From NCBI GenBank assembly GCA_021812735.1, contig JAKAMV010000447.1:1-7939 (forward strand): a stretch of 7,939 bases of DNA, given 5' to 3'. Made by a program: the position numbers and the translations under genes. Positions 1 through 6,056 of this stretch are shown here, piece after piece; the stretch's first letter is position 1, and every line of letters begins with the position of its first letter. The DNA comes from Chloroflexota bacterium. GTDB lineage: Bacteria; Chloroflexota; Limnocylindria; Limnocylindrales; CSP1-4. The notes under the pieces were generated by a model. The model was not told the origin of the DNA. It did not search any database and saw only the letters and a list, made by a program, of their open reading frames with translations.

Positions 1-765
1 GTAGTAGGCGACGACCGGCGAGTCGGTCGAGTACGCGTCCACGCGGCCGAGGGCCAGCTGCTGGAACGCGTTGGTGTCCTGGGTGAAGACCTGGATGTCG
101 ATCGGCGCCTTGCCCGCGGCCTTGAGCGTGGCGTTCTCTGCGTTGAGGGCGTCCAGGTTGGTCGTGCCCTGCTGGACGGCCACGCTCTTGCCCGAGAGGT
201 CCGCGAGCGTGTGGATCCCCTTGGGGTTGCCCTTGGGGACGAGCAGGCCCTGGCCGACCTTGAGGTAGTCCACGAAGTCGACCTGCTTCTCGCGGTCGGC
301 GGTGTCGTTCATGCCCGAGATGATCAGGTCGCACTTCTTGGCGTTGAGCGACAGGATGATCGAGTCGAACGTGGTGTTGTCCACCTGGTTCGTGACACCC
401 CAGACCTGCGCGATGTGCGCGGCGATGTCGATGTCCGAGCCCTGGGCGGTCTTGCCGTCGGCGGCGTAGAACTCCTCGGGCGCGTAGCTGATGTCCGAGC
501 ACCAGACCAGCTTGCCGGCCGTCTTGATGCGGTCCGGGGCCACGGCCGCGGCTGCGGACGGGGACGCGGCGGCCGACTGGGAGGGAGCGGCGCTGGTCGA
601 GGCGACGGCGGACGGGGACGCGGCCGCAGACGCCGACGGGGCGGCACTCGGCGACGCGGCGACGCTGGCCGGCGCGGAGGTCGCGGCCGAGCCGCCGGAG
701 CAGGCACCGGCGAACAGGGCGACGGCGCTGGCCAGAGCCAGCGCACGGGTCGAGGTCAAGCGCAT
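1..765 (-). CDS. Amino-acid ABC transporter substrate-binding lipoprotein (SBP_bac_3), C-terminus cut by window edge
   Basis: This is an extracytoplasmic solute-binding lipoprotein that should deliver a polar amino acid to an ABC importer whose other genes would lie left of base 1. The reading frame is open for 255 codons from ATG 765 and has no stop in the window. An AGGAGG ribosome site (777-772) lies 6 nt upstream. Residues 1-22 form a signal peptide ending in a lipobox-like FAGAC with Cys22. Residues 23-76 are a low-complexity Ala/Ser/Pro linker that would tether the domain to the membrane. The family 3 domain starts near residue 84. It shows the GMNDTADRE stretch, where Arg158 should bind the ligand carboxylate, and STDSP, where Asp248 should bind the amino group. 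Cys89 and Cys145 could form a disulfide. The family is secure; the ligand is not known. Confidence 0.93.
   Translation of the reverse strand, partial: MRLTSTRALALASAVALFAGACSGGSAATSAPASVAASPSAAPSASAAASPSAVASTSAAPSQSAAASPSAAAAVAPDRIKTAGKLVWCSDISYAPEEFYAADGKTAQGSDIDIAAHIAQVWGVTNQVDNTTFDSIILSLNAKKCDLIISGMNDTADREKQVDFVDYLKVGQGLLVPKGNPKGIHTLADLSGKSVAVQQGTTNLDALNAENATLKAAGKAPIDIQVFTQDTNAFQQLALGRVDAYSTDSPVVAYY
554..624. repeat. 17-bp direct repeat inside the lipoprotein linker
   Basis: The 17 bases at 554-570 recur exactly at 608-624, 54 bp (18 codons) apart and in frame. They encode the repeated Ala-Ser-Pro-Ser-Ala unit of the linker. Such in-frame repeats allow the linker to lengthen or shorten by slippage. 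This is a coding repeat, not a mobile element. Confidence 0.7.
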
Positions 766-919
766 CTATTGCCTCCTGGGGCCCGCCCGGGCGTTGGGAC
801 GGGCCGACGTGTTTGGAACGCCGCAGCGTACACCCGAAGCCGCGCTGGATTCGGGGCGATGCGGTTGCGGGGAGGTGCCGCGGCGCGGAATTCGCAGTCT
901 GCGCCCCGTTTCGTGGGCA

Positions 920-1318
920 TCGACCGCCGCGGCCCTGGGCCTCGCGCCGCTCCCCGTCGCCGAGCAGCTGCGCAGGATTCGCCTCGAGCTGGAGGCCGGC
1001 CTGGCCCAGCGGCGGCGGCGATCCATCGAGGAACCCGTCACTCGCGTCCCCGTCCACGAGCTGGGGCCGGGCCCGGTGGACCTCGGCAGGGCCGTCTACT
1101 TCGGCGCCACGTCGGTCCTGACGCTCGAGTGCGGCATCGTCCTTCCCGTCGGCGGCATCGCCCGTCCCGTCTGCGCCGCTGCGGCGCTGACGGGACTCGG
1201 CGTGGTGGCGCTCGTGGTGACGTTCCTGTTCTGGCTGTTCGGGTCCTACGGGCGGCGCGAGGTGGCGGTCGTGACGCTCCAGGCCAAGGCTGGAACGCCG
1301 CCGTCGGCGGTCGTGCCA
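920..1318 (+). pseudogene. Remnant of a two-TM potassium-channel (Ion_trans_2) gene with destroyed selectivity filter
   Basis: One plus frame keeps a strong G/C third-position pattern from about 920 to 1318. Its translation between 1088 and 1318 follows the pore helix, filter and second membrane helix of bacterial two-TM potassium channels. It starts AVYFGATSVLTL, continues into a hydrophobic helix (about 1178-1240, TGLGVVALVVTFLFWLF) and ends with RREVAVVTLQAKAGTPPSA. That ending matches a family I know as SRREVxxSLLDARAGSPPTA. The filter, normally TLGYGD or TLGLGD, reads TLECGI (1121-1138), so ion selectivity should be lost. No TM1 precedes it. After 1318 homology stops, while the frame runs on into the next gene until 1609. 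No convincing start exists; GTG 875 is the best candidate. I call it a decayed fragment. A truncated expressed protein is less likely. Confidence 0.62.
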
Positions 1319-1529
1319 GGCGACCGCCGGTCGACCCGCCGAGGCCGCGGGCGGCGCGCGAGAGGTCGAGACCGCCAGGCCGGATCGCACGTAGGCGGCG
1401 GCCACCGCGAACGCTCTCGCCCCGCTCCCGGCGAACGGCGGATCGCCTACCCTTGGGGGAGGCAGGAGGTCTTGGACGCATGCCCAGTTCCGTGCACCAG
1501 AGCCTGCGCGGGCAGCGGGCCCGCGCTGC
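1319..1529. other. Gene-free spacer upstream of the AGE-family gene, containing a short ORF
   Basis: I see no recognisable protein, RNA or promoter in this GC-rich stretch. The only structured element is an AGGAGG site (1464-1469) placed 10 nt before ATG 1480. That ATG opens a 22-codon ORF ending at 1548, described separately. Confidence 0.5.
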
Positions 1530-1548
1530 GTGCCCCGCATGCCGCTGA
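1480..1548 (+). CDS. Possible 22-aa leader peptide overlapping the start of the AGE-family gene
   Basis: An AGGAGG site (1464-1469) with a 10-nt spacer precedes ATG 1480. The ORF encodes a 22-residue basic peptide ending ACPACR and stops at TGA 1546-1548, just past the start codon of the next gene (ATG 1539). The downstream gene has no ribosome site of its own, so ribosomes finishing this ORF could re-initiate there. The peptide has no recognisable homology. It may instead be chance, or the residue of an older gene start. Confidence is low. Confidence 0.3.
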   Translation: MPSSVHQSLRGQRARAACPACR

Positions 1549-2762
1549 CCGTCCCCGGGGATTGCGAGTGGCGCGCGGCGGAGCGCGCCCGGCTCATCGG
1601 GTTCGCTGAGCGGTCGCTGCTGCCGCCGGGCGGGTTCGCCTGGCTTGACGACTTCGGCAGGCCCGACGCCTCGCAGCCCCTGCACCTGTGGATCAACGCC
1701 CGGATGACGCACATCTTCGGGCTGGAGGCGATCCACGCCGGCTCGGAGCGGGCGTGGTCCGTTGCCGCCCACGGGATCGGCGCGCTCACGCACCTGTTCG
1801 AGGACCGGAGCAACGGCGGCTGGTTCGAGGCTGTCGCGGCGGACGGCACCCCGGTCGACCCCAGCAAGGCCGCTTACGGACACGCGTTCGTCGTCCTCGC
1901 CGCCGCGACCGGCACCGCGGCCGGGATCCCCGGCGCGAGGCACCTGCTCGATGGCGCGCTGGACGTTGTGCGGCGCCGGTTCTGGGAGCCGGCGACGGGC
2001 ACCGTGCGCGAGCGGTACCTCGGCGCCGACTGGACGGGCGAGGAGCCCTACCGAGGCGCGAACGCGAACATGCACACCGTGGAGGCGCTGCTCACGGCGG
2101 CCGCGGCGCTGGCTGACCCGTCGCTCGCGGGCGACGCCCTGCGGATCGCGGAGCGGGTGGTGGACGGGCCGGCGCGGCAGGCGGGCTGGCGCGTCGTGGA
2201 GCACTTCGACCGAGACTGGCGGCCCCTGCCGGAGTTCGGCGCCGACAACCCGGGCGACCACTTCCGGCCGTACGGCCTGACCATCGGCCACTGGCTCGAG
2301 TGGTCGCGCCTCTTGCTCTCGCTCGAGGCGGCGCTGGACGCGCCGCCCCCCTGGCTGGCCGAGGGGGCGGCCGCCCTGTTCCACAACGGCTACCGGCTCG
2401 GCTGGCCGGACCCGGGCTCGATCGGTTGCCCCTACACGGTGGGCTGGGACAGCCGCCCGGTCGTCGAGGCGCGACTCTTCTGGGTCACCGCCGAGGGCGT
2501 CCTCGCCGCCGACGCGATGGGCAGGCGGATGGGCGGCGATCTTGAGCGCGCGGCGGTGTCGCGCCTGTGGGCGGAGGTCGACCGCTACTGGTGCGACCGT
2601 GAGCGCGGCGCGTGGCACTCGGAGCTGGCCCCCGACGGAACGCCAGCGTCGACGGTCTGGTCCGGCAAGCCCGACGCCTACCACGCCTACCAGGCGTGCC
2701 TGTTCCCCGACCTGCCGGTCGGGCTGGGGCTTCGTCGACGCCATCCCGACCCACTTCTCTGA
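1539..2762 (+). CDS. AGE-family sugar isomerase/epimerase (YihS / mannose isomerase-like)
   Basis: This is a cytoplasmic (alpha/alpha)6-barrel enzyme of the N-acylglucosamine 2-epimerase superfamily, which interconverts aldose and ketose sugars or 2-epimers. Counted from ATG 1539 (407 aa, a typical length), it keeps the barrel residues known from the YihS/mannose isomerase branch. These are Trp51 and Arg55 in WINARMTH, Asn175 and His179 in NANMH, His251 and Glu254 in GHWLEW, Glu319, and His382 in GKPDAYH. Gln46 matches a YihS sugar-binding position, but His241 falls where I recall the sulfonate-binding arginine of YihS. Plain mannose/fructose-type isomerisation is therefore at least as likely as sulfoquinovose. 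GTG 1530 is an in-frame alternative start. Neither start has its own ribosome site. The gene points the same way as the phosphorylase downstream, with a broken gene between them. Confidence 0.88.
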   Translation: MPLTVPGDCEWRAAERARLIGFAERSLLPPGGFAWLDDFGRPDASQPLHLWINARMTHIFGLEAIHAGSERAWSVAAHGIGALTHLFEDRSNGGWFEAVAADGTPVDPSKAAYGHAFVVLAAATGTAAGIPGARHLLDGALDVVRRRFWEPATGTVRERYLGADWTGEEPYRGANANMHTVEALLTAAAALADPSLAGDALRIAERVVDGPARQAGWRVVEHFDRDWRPLPEFGADNPGDHFRPYGLTIGHWLEWSRLLLSLEAALDAPPPWLAEGAAALFHNGYRLGWPDPGSIGCPYTVGWDSRPVVEARLFWVTAEGVLAADAMGRRMGGDLERAAVSRLWAEVDRYWCDRERGAWHSELAPDGTPASTVWSGKPDAYHAYQACLFPDLPVGLGLRRRHPDPLL

Positions 2763-2827
2763 GCGTGCCCAACTCAGCGCCGCCTGCTGCGTCTACGTCA
2801 ACGGCGGGACGGGGTAACGTGGCGCGC

Positions 2828-3369
2828 ATGGGGGCACCTCTCCCGGATGCGGTCGACCTGCAGGACGCGGACACGAGCACGAACGCCGGCCGCCTGGTCG
2901 AGCGGTCGCTGTCCATGGGCGCCTGCGCGTCCCCGGCGGACGGCCTGGACGTGACCTTCAACGACCCGGCGATCCAGTCGGCCGAGATCCCGGCTGCCAA
3001 CCGCATGGCCACCGCCCACGCGCTGGCGCGCCGCTACGCCGCCTGTGTGTCGGGCGTCGACGGGGCGGCGCCCCGGCTGGCCGAGGCATCCCCGACGGTG
3101 CGACGGTCCTGCGCTCCGCCGGTCGAGAGTTGTCAGGGCTGCCCGATGACGGCGCCCGCCGGGGCACGGGCTTCCAGCTGGCGTCGCCCCCGTACGCGCC
3201 GGTGCTTGGCCCCGGCAGCCTGGGCCACGCCGGGGCGGGCGGGCAGCTCGGGTTCGGCCACCGCGAGCGCAGGGTGGGCTTCGGCTGGCTGTCGAACCAG
3301 ACGGGCGGGTACGGCGATGCCCGCGCCCGCGCGGTGACCGAGGCGCTGGACAGGGTGCTGCGTGGCTGA
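2828..3369 (+). pseudogene. Truncated, frameshifted serine hydrolase (class C beta-lactamase / EstB family)
   Basis: Two plus frames together read as the C-terminal part of a beta-lactamase-related serine hydrolase. The first frame (about 2860-3090) gives GLDVTFNDPAIQSAEIPAAN, then ATAHALARRYAACVSGVDG, a segment I recognise from this family. The rest continues in another frame, roughly from 3085 to the TGA at 3367-3369. It gives GTGFQL, LGPGSLGHAGAGGQLGF and VGFGWLSNQTGG, with His-Ala-Gly (3226-3234) at the place of the family's Lys/His-x-Gly motif. The junction lies between about 3070 and 3125, a net shift from frame 2 to frame 1. The N-terminal half with the SxxK nucleophile is absent. Both defects make a working enzyme very unlikely. 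ATG 2828 is only the nearest ATG and is probably not a native start. Confidence 0.8.
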
Positions 3370-3379
3370 CCGGGGCCGC

Positions 3380-4834
3380 ATGACGCCCAGCCGGCCGCAG
3401 CTCCTGACCTACCCCGATTCGCTCGGGGGAGGCCTGGGGGCCCTGGGCGACCTGCTCGAGGGTCCGCTCCGGGGCCTGTTCCGGGGCGTCCACGTCCTGC
3501 CCCCGTACCCCTCCTCGAGCGACCGCGGGTTCGCGCCCCGCACCTACGACGAGATCGACCCGAGGCTCGGCACCTGGGCCGACATCGCCAGGCTCACGTC
3601 GAGCCACGAGGTGATGCTCGACGTGATGGTGAACCACATCTCGCGCCAGAGCCCCGAGTTCCGCGATGTCGAGGCCCGTGGCATGGCCTCGGCGTTCGCC
3701 GACCTGTTCATCACGCCGGGCAAGGTCTGGCCGGGAGGGCGCGTGCCGCCAGAGGACTTGGCGCGTCTCTTCCTGCGGCGCTCCGTCGGCCCGTTCTCGA
3801 CCATCACGACGCGCAGCGGGGAGCGCCTCACGGTCTGGACCACCTTCGGCGAGGGCGAGGTCTCCGAGCAGGTCGACATCGACGTGTTCTCGGCGCCTGG
3901 CCGGCGCCTGATCGCGGGCTGGATGGCGGCGTTCGCCGCTCGCGGAGTCTCGGTCCTTCGGCTCGACGCCGTGGGATACGTGGTCAAGAAGGCCGGCACC
4001 ACCTGTTTCATGGTGGAACCCGAGATCTGGGACTTCCTCGACTGGGCCCGCGACACGGCTGCCCAGGTCGGTCTGGAGGTCCTGGCCGAGGTCCACGACC
4101 GGATCGCAACCCGCGACCACTTCACCTCGCGCGGCTACTGGACCTACGACTTCGTCTTGCCCGGCCTCGTGCTGCTGGCCGCGGAGACGGGGGACACCGG
4201 GGGTCTGGCCCGCCACCTCGCCAGCTCACCCCGAACGCAGGTCACCGTGCTGGACTGCCATGACGGCATCCCGGTGCGGCCCGACCTCGAGGGCGTCGTG
4301 GCCGCGGACGGCATGCGTCGGCTCGCGGAGCTGGCCGCTCGCCGCGGGGGCAATGTCAACCGGGTGCTCCAGGCCGCGGCGGAGCCGGGGGCCGTCGACG
4401 CCCACCAGCTGAACCTCACGTACTACTCCGCCCTGGGCGAGGACGACGGCCGCTACCTTGCGGCCCGTGCACTCCAGCTCTTCGCGCCCGGGCTGCCGCA
4501 GGTGTACTACGTCGGGCTGCTGGCGGGCGCCAACGATTCCGCCGCCGTCGTGCGGACGGGCGAGGGCCGCGCGATCAACCGCCACGACTTCACGCTCGCC
4601 GAGGTCCACGAGGCGCTTGGCCGGCCCGTGGTGCAGGAACTGACCCACCTGATCCGGCTGCGCAACACGCACCCTGCCTTCGACGGCGACCTCACGGTGC
4701 GACAGGGGGGGCGGGAGCTCCGACTCGCGTGGACCCGGGGCGAGGACGTCTGCGAGCTGGCGATCGACCTCGCTGCGGGCCGGTACGCCGTCTCGGCCAC
4801 CGGGACGACGCTCGCAGGTCTGCCGACGACCTGA
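3380..4834 (+). CDS. GH13_18 sucrose-type phosphorylase, probably sucrose 6F-phosphate phosphorylase
   Basis: This cytoplasmic alpha-amylase-superfamily enzyme uses phosphate to split an alpha-glucoside, releasing alpha-glucose 1-phosphate. From ATG 3380 it has 484 residues, close to sucrose phosphorylase length, and aligns from QLLTYPDSLG to the end. Expected catalytic residues are present: nucleophile Asp196 in LRLDAVGY, acid/base Glu237 in LAEVHD, and stabiliser Asp295 in DCHDGIPV. So are VNHIS, QVYYVGLLAG and AINRHDF. Two acceptor-loop positions differ from Bifidobacterium sucrose phosphorylase. Pro134 is replaced by Arg (133 here) and Tyr344 by His (342 here), next to conserved Gln343. 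I recall Arg and His at these places binding the phosphate of fructose 6-phosphate in sucrose 6F-phosphate phosphorylases (EC 2.4.1.329). GTG 3362 is an in-frame alternative that would overlap the broken hydrolase. The family is secure; the acceptor is inference. Confidence 0.92.
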   Translation: MTPSRPQLLTYPDSLGGGLGALGDLLEGPLRGLFRGVHVLPPYPSSSDRGFAPRTYDEIDPRLGTWADIARLTSSHEVMLDVMVNHISRQSPEFRDVEARGMASAFADLFITPGKVWPGGRVPPEDLARLFLRRSVGPFSTITTRSGERLTVWTTFGEGEVSEQVDIDVFSAPGRRLIAGWMAAFAARGVSVLRLDAVGYVVKKAGTTCFMVEPEIWDFLDWARDTAAQVGLEVLAEVHDRIATRDHFTSRGYWTYDFVLPGLVLLAAETGDTGGLARHLASSPRTQVTVLDCHDGIPVRPDLEGVVAADGMRRLAELAARRGGNVNRVLQAAAEPGAVDAHQLNLTYYSALGEDDGRYLAARALQLFAPGLPQVYYVGLLAGANDSAAVVRTGEGRAINRHDFTLAEVHEALGRPVVQELTHLIRLRNTHPAFDGDLTVRQGGRELRLAWTRGEDVCELAIDLAAGRYAVSATGTTLAGLPTT

Positions 4835-4872
4835 GCCACGCGGTGCGAGGGCAGCCGCGCCGCGCTCGAAGT

Positions 4873-5229
4873 TCAGCCTGCTGCGCGCCCCGATCGCCGC
4901 CGTGCGCGATACCAGGCCAGGTACTCGAGCAGCTCGGTCCGCTCGTCATCGGTGAGGTCAGCGAACAGCGCGGTGTCCACGCTCGACGCCGGCGTGGCGT
5001 CCGCCGATCCCGGAACCGCGTACCCGCACAGGCGCATGAGCTCGGCGTAGGGAACCGAGAGCGCCTCGCTCAGCCGGTGGAGGACCGGCGGCGACGGCTT
5101 CTTGACGGCGTCGTTCTCGAGCCGGCTCAGGTAGGCAGCGGAGATCCCCGCAGCGCGGGCTGCCTCGACGGCCGACAGAGTGCGAAGCTCCCGCGCCAGC
5201 CTCAGGACGGCTCCGATCGAACGCGTCAC
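4873..5229 (-). CDS. XRE-family helix-turn-helix transcriptional regulator
   Basis: This is a small DNA-binding protein (118 aa), probably a repressor. Residues 6-66 form an HTH_3 domain. LSAVEAARAAGIS is the first helix and turn, SAAYLSRLEND the recognition helix, and PSPPVLHRLSEALSVPYAELMRLCGY the usual closing helices of this family. A flexible Pro/Ser/Ala piece follows, then a short helix (LTDDERTELLEYLAWYRARR) that may help dimerisation. There is no sensor or peptidase domain. The start is GTG 5229, with an AGGTGAG-like site on the minus strand about 9 nt upstream. The gene converges on the phosphorylase gene (38 nt between stops). It diverges from the small-gene and groESL run, which suggests autoregulation and control of its divergent neighbour. 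The target is inference. Confidence 0.88.
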   Translation of the reverse strand: MTRSIGAVLRLARELRTLSAVEAARAAGISAAYLSRLENDAVKKPSPPVLHRLSEALSVPYAELMRLCGYAVPGSADATPASSVDTALFADLTDDERTELLEYLAWYRARRRSGRAAG

Positions 5230-5232
5230 ATC

Positions 5233-5245
5233 AGGTGTCTCACCT
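5233..5245. repeat. Perfect 5-bp inverted repeat covering the regulator's ribosome site
   Basis: AGGTG (5233-5237) and CACCT (5241-5245) are exact reverse complements separated by TCT. On the minus strand this covers the AGGTGAG ribosome-site sequence of the XRE gene. A hairpin or bound protein could affect its translation. The arms are short, so chance is possible. Confidence 0.35.
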
Positions 5246-5271
5246 ACAGTAGATTATGAACACTACAGTTG
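5244..5271. promoter_or_regulatory. Putative XRE operator: two CTACAGTwG repeats, 19 bp apart
   Basis: CTACAGTAG (5244-5252, itself a perfect palindrome around its central base) and CTACAGTTG (5263-5271) are direct repeats with starts 19 bp apart, nearly two helix turns. They lie in the only AT-richer island of the divergent region. The right copy overlaps the TTGACA box of the plus-strand promoter. The left copy lies just downstream of a CATAAT-like -10 (5259-5254) for the XRE gene. This placement is what a repressor acting on both promoters would need. Binding is not shown by the sequence. Confidence 0.5.
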
Positions 5272-5297
5272 ACAATAACACCGTCATGTGGTCCAAT
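5269..5297 (+). promoter_or_regulatory. Putative sigma-70 promoter for the small-gene and groESL run
   Basis: A perfect TTGACA (5269-5274) is followed, after a 17-bp spacer, by TCCAAT (5292-5297), which matches TATAAT at four of six positions. A TG dinucleotide one base before it (5289-5290) makes an extended -10. Transcription would start near 5304, leaving a leader of about 80 nt before ATG 5387. In such GC-rich DNA a consensus -35 at the correct distance is unlikely to be accidental. Confidence 0.55.
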
Positions 5298-5386
5298 GCA
5301 AGGCACAGCAGTGGCCGGAGCGGACCCCGGCGGCGGTCGTCAGGCCCCCGCTTCCCCGGATGCCGTCAAGGCAATCGGAGGAAGCG

Positions 5387-5803
5387 ATGACCGTCCCCCA
5401 GCTCAAGCCCCGCACCACCGGCGGCTCGGCAATCGACGCCCAGGACTCGCCGGGTCGGGAGTACTCGGCCGTGGCCGTCACGCGTCGGGCAGGAGCCGCA
5501 GGGCGCGTTCGCGTTGGCGTCTCGGCAGTCCGACGTGGCGTGGTGGCGCTGATGGGGCGCGCGCCGGCGACAGTGCGCGCAACGCGGACCGCTGCCCGTG
5601 GGACCGTGGGCGCACTCCAGACGCTGCCCGACTCAACGCTGCAGTCTCTGGCGGCCACCTCGGTGGGCCTCGGCGTCGGCCTGTCGTTCACGCGGGCGCG
5701 ACGCCTGGCGTTCGTTGCCGGAATGCTGCCCGCTGTGTTGATCCAGGCGGCGATCGCCGGCCGCCCGGCCGAGCCTCGCGCCCCAGGCGACGCGGGAGCG
5801 TGA
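5387..5803 (+). CDS. Small putative membrane protein of unknown function
   Basis: I do not recognise the family. The 138-residue protein starts at ATG 5387 behind a strong GGAGG (5377-5381), 5 nt away. Longer in-frame upstream starts lack such a site. Residues 1-30 are polar. Residues 33-78 are rich in Arg, Ala and Val in an amphipathic pattern (RRAGAAGRVRVGVSAVRRG) that could lie on a membrane. Two hydrophobic stretches follow at about 86-101 (SLAATSVGLGVGLSF) and 107-124 (LAFVAGMLPAVLIQAAIA), separated by TRARR, suggesting a membrane hairpin. The tail is Pro/Ala/Gly-rich. It is the first gene after the divergent promoter and lies 40 nt before the next small gene, so it is probably co-transcribed with the chaperonin genes. 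Confidence 0.75.
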   Translation: MTVPQLKPRTTGGSAIDAQDSPGREYSAVAVTRRAGAAGRVRVGVSAVRRGVVALMGRAPATVRATRTAARGTVGALQTLPDSTLQSLAATSVGLGVGLSFTRARRLAFVAGMLPAVLIQAAIAGRPAEPRAPGDAGA

Positions 5804-5843
5804 CCGACCCGAGTGGAGCCCCATCATCCCCGAAGGTGATCCC

Positions 5844-6056
5844 ATGACACCGACGAACCGACTGGCCACCGCACCCCCCAACGTGCTCCGTGGCGCGAGC
5901 ATCCCCAACGCCATCGCGGGGTTCGGTCGCCCTGCCGGGTCGGCGCCGCCGACCCGCGCACTGGGCATGCCGACCCTGGGCGTAGGCGTGATCGCCGCCA
6001 TGCTGGCGCTGCTCGCCGCGCTGCTCGTCCCGCTCCTCGGAGGACGCGTCCCGTGA
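5844..6056 (+). CDS. Very small single-pass membrane protein, unknown
   Basis: The 70-residue protein starts at ATG 5844 behind GAAGGTGAT (5832-5840). Residues 1-42 are polar, Pro/Ala-rich and mildly basic. Residues 45-66 (LGVGVIAAMLALLAALLVPLL) form one clear transmembrane helix, and only GGRVP follows. The N-terminal part lacks a signal-peptide cleavage pattern, so a tail-anchored arrangement with the N-terminus in the cytoplasm is plausible. Its stop codon overlaps the start of the next ORF (GTGA, 6053-6056), which implies translational coupling. Function is unknown. A chance ORF is possible, but the ribosome site, the helix and the coupling all argue for a gene. Confidence 0.65.
   Translation: MTPTNRLATAPPNVLRGASIPNAIAGFGRPAGSAPPTRALGMPTLGVGVIAAMLALLAALLVPLLGGRVP

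Noticed and set aside
211..1548. 445-codon plus-strand ORF across the left third
   Set aside because: It runs antisense to the lipoprotein gene and then through Arg/Gly-rich nonsense. Only its last 22 codons, with their own ribosome site, were kept as a tentative leader ORF.
875..1609. Reading the channel frame as an intact 245-aa gene from GTG 875
   Set aside because: It would overlap the AGE gene by about 70 nt, has no TM1, has a broken filter, and its last 95 residues look like out-of-frame sequence.
1038..2744. 568-codon minus-strand ORF opposite the AGE gene
   Set aside because: It is an antisense shadow of a well-supported enzyme gene in GC-rich DNA. Its product is Arg/Pro/Gly-rich with no recognisable domain.
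2798..4216. 472-codon minus-strand ORF opposite the phosphorylase and hydrolase remnant
   Set aside because: The plus strand carries unmistakable GH13_18 motifs. The antisense product has no fold-like pattern.
4835..4872. Shared terminator between the convergent phosphorylase and XRE genes
   Set aside because: The 38-nt gap is GC-rich but shows no clear stem-loop followed by a T run on either strand.
5259..5282. Complete sigma-70 promoter for the XRE gene on the minus strand
   Set aside because: CATAAT (5259-5254) is a fair -10, but no TTGACA-like -35 lies 16-18 bp upstream, so I did not list it as a separate promoter.
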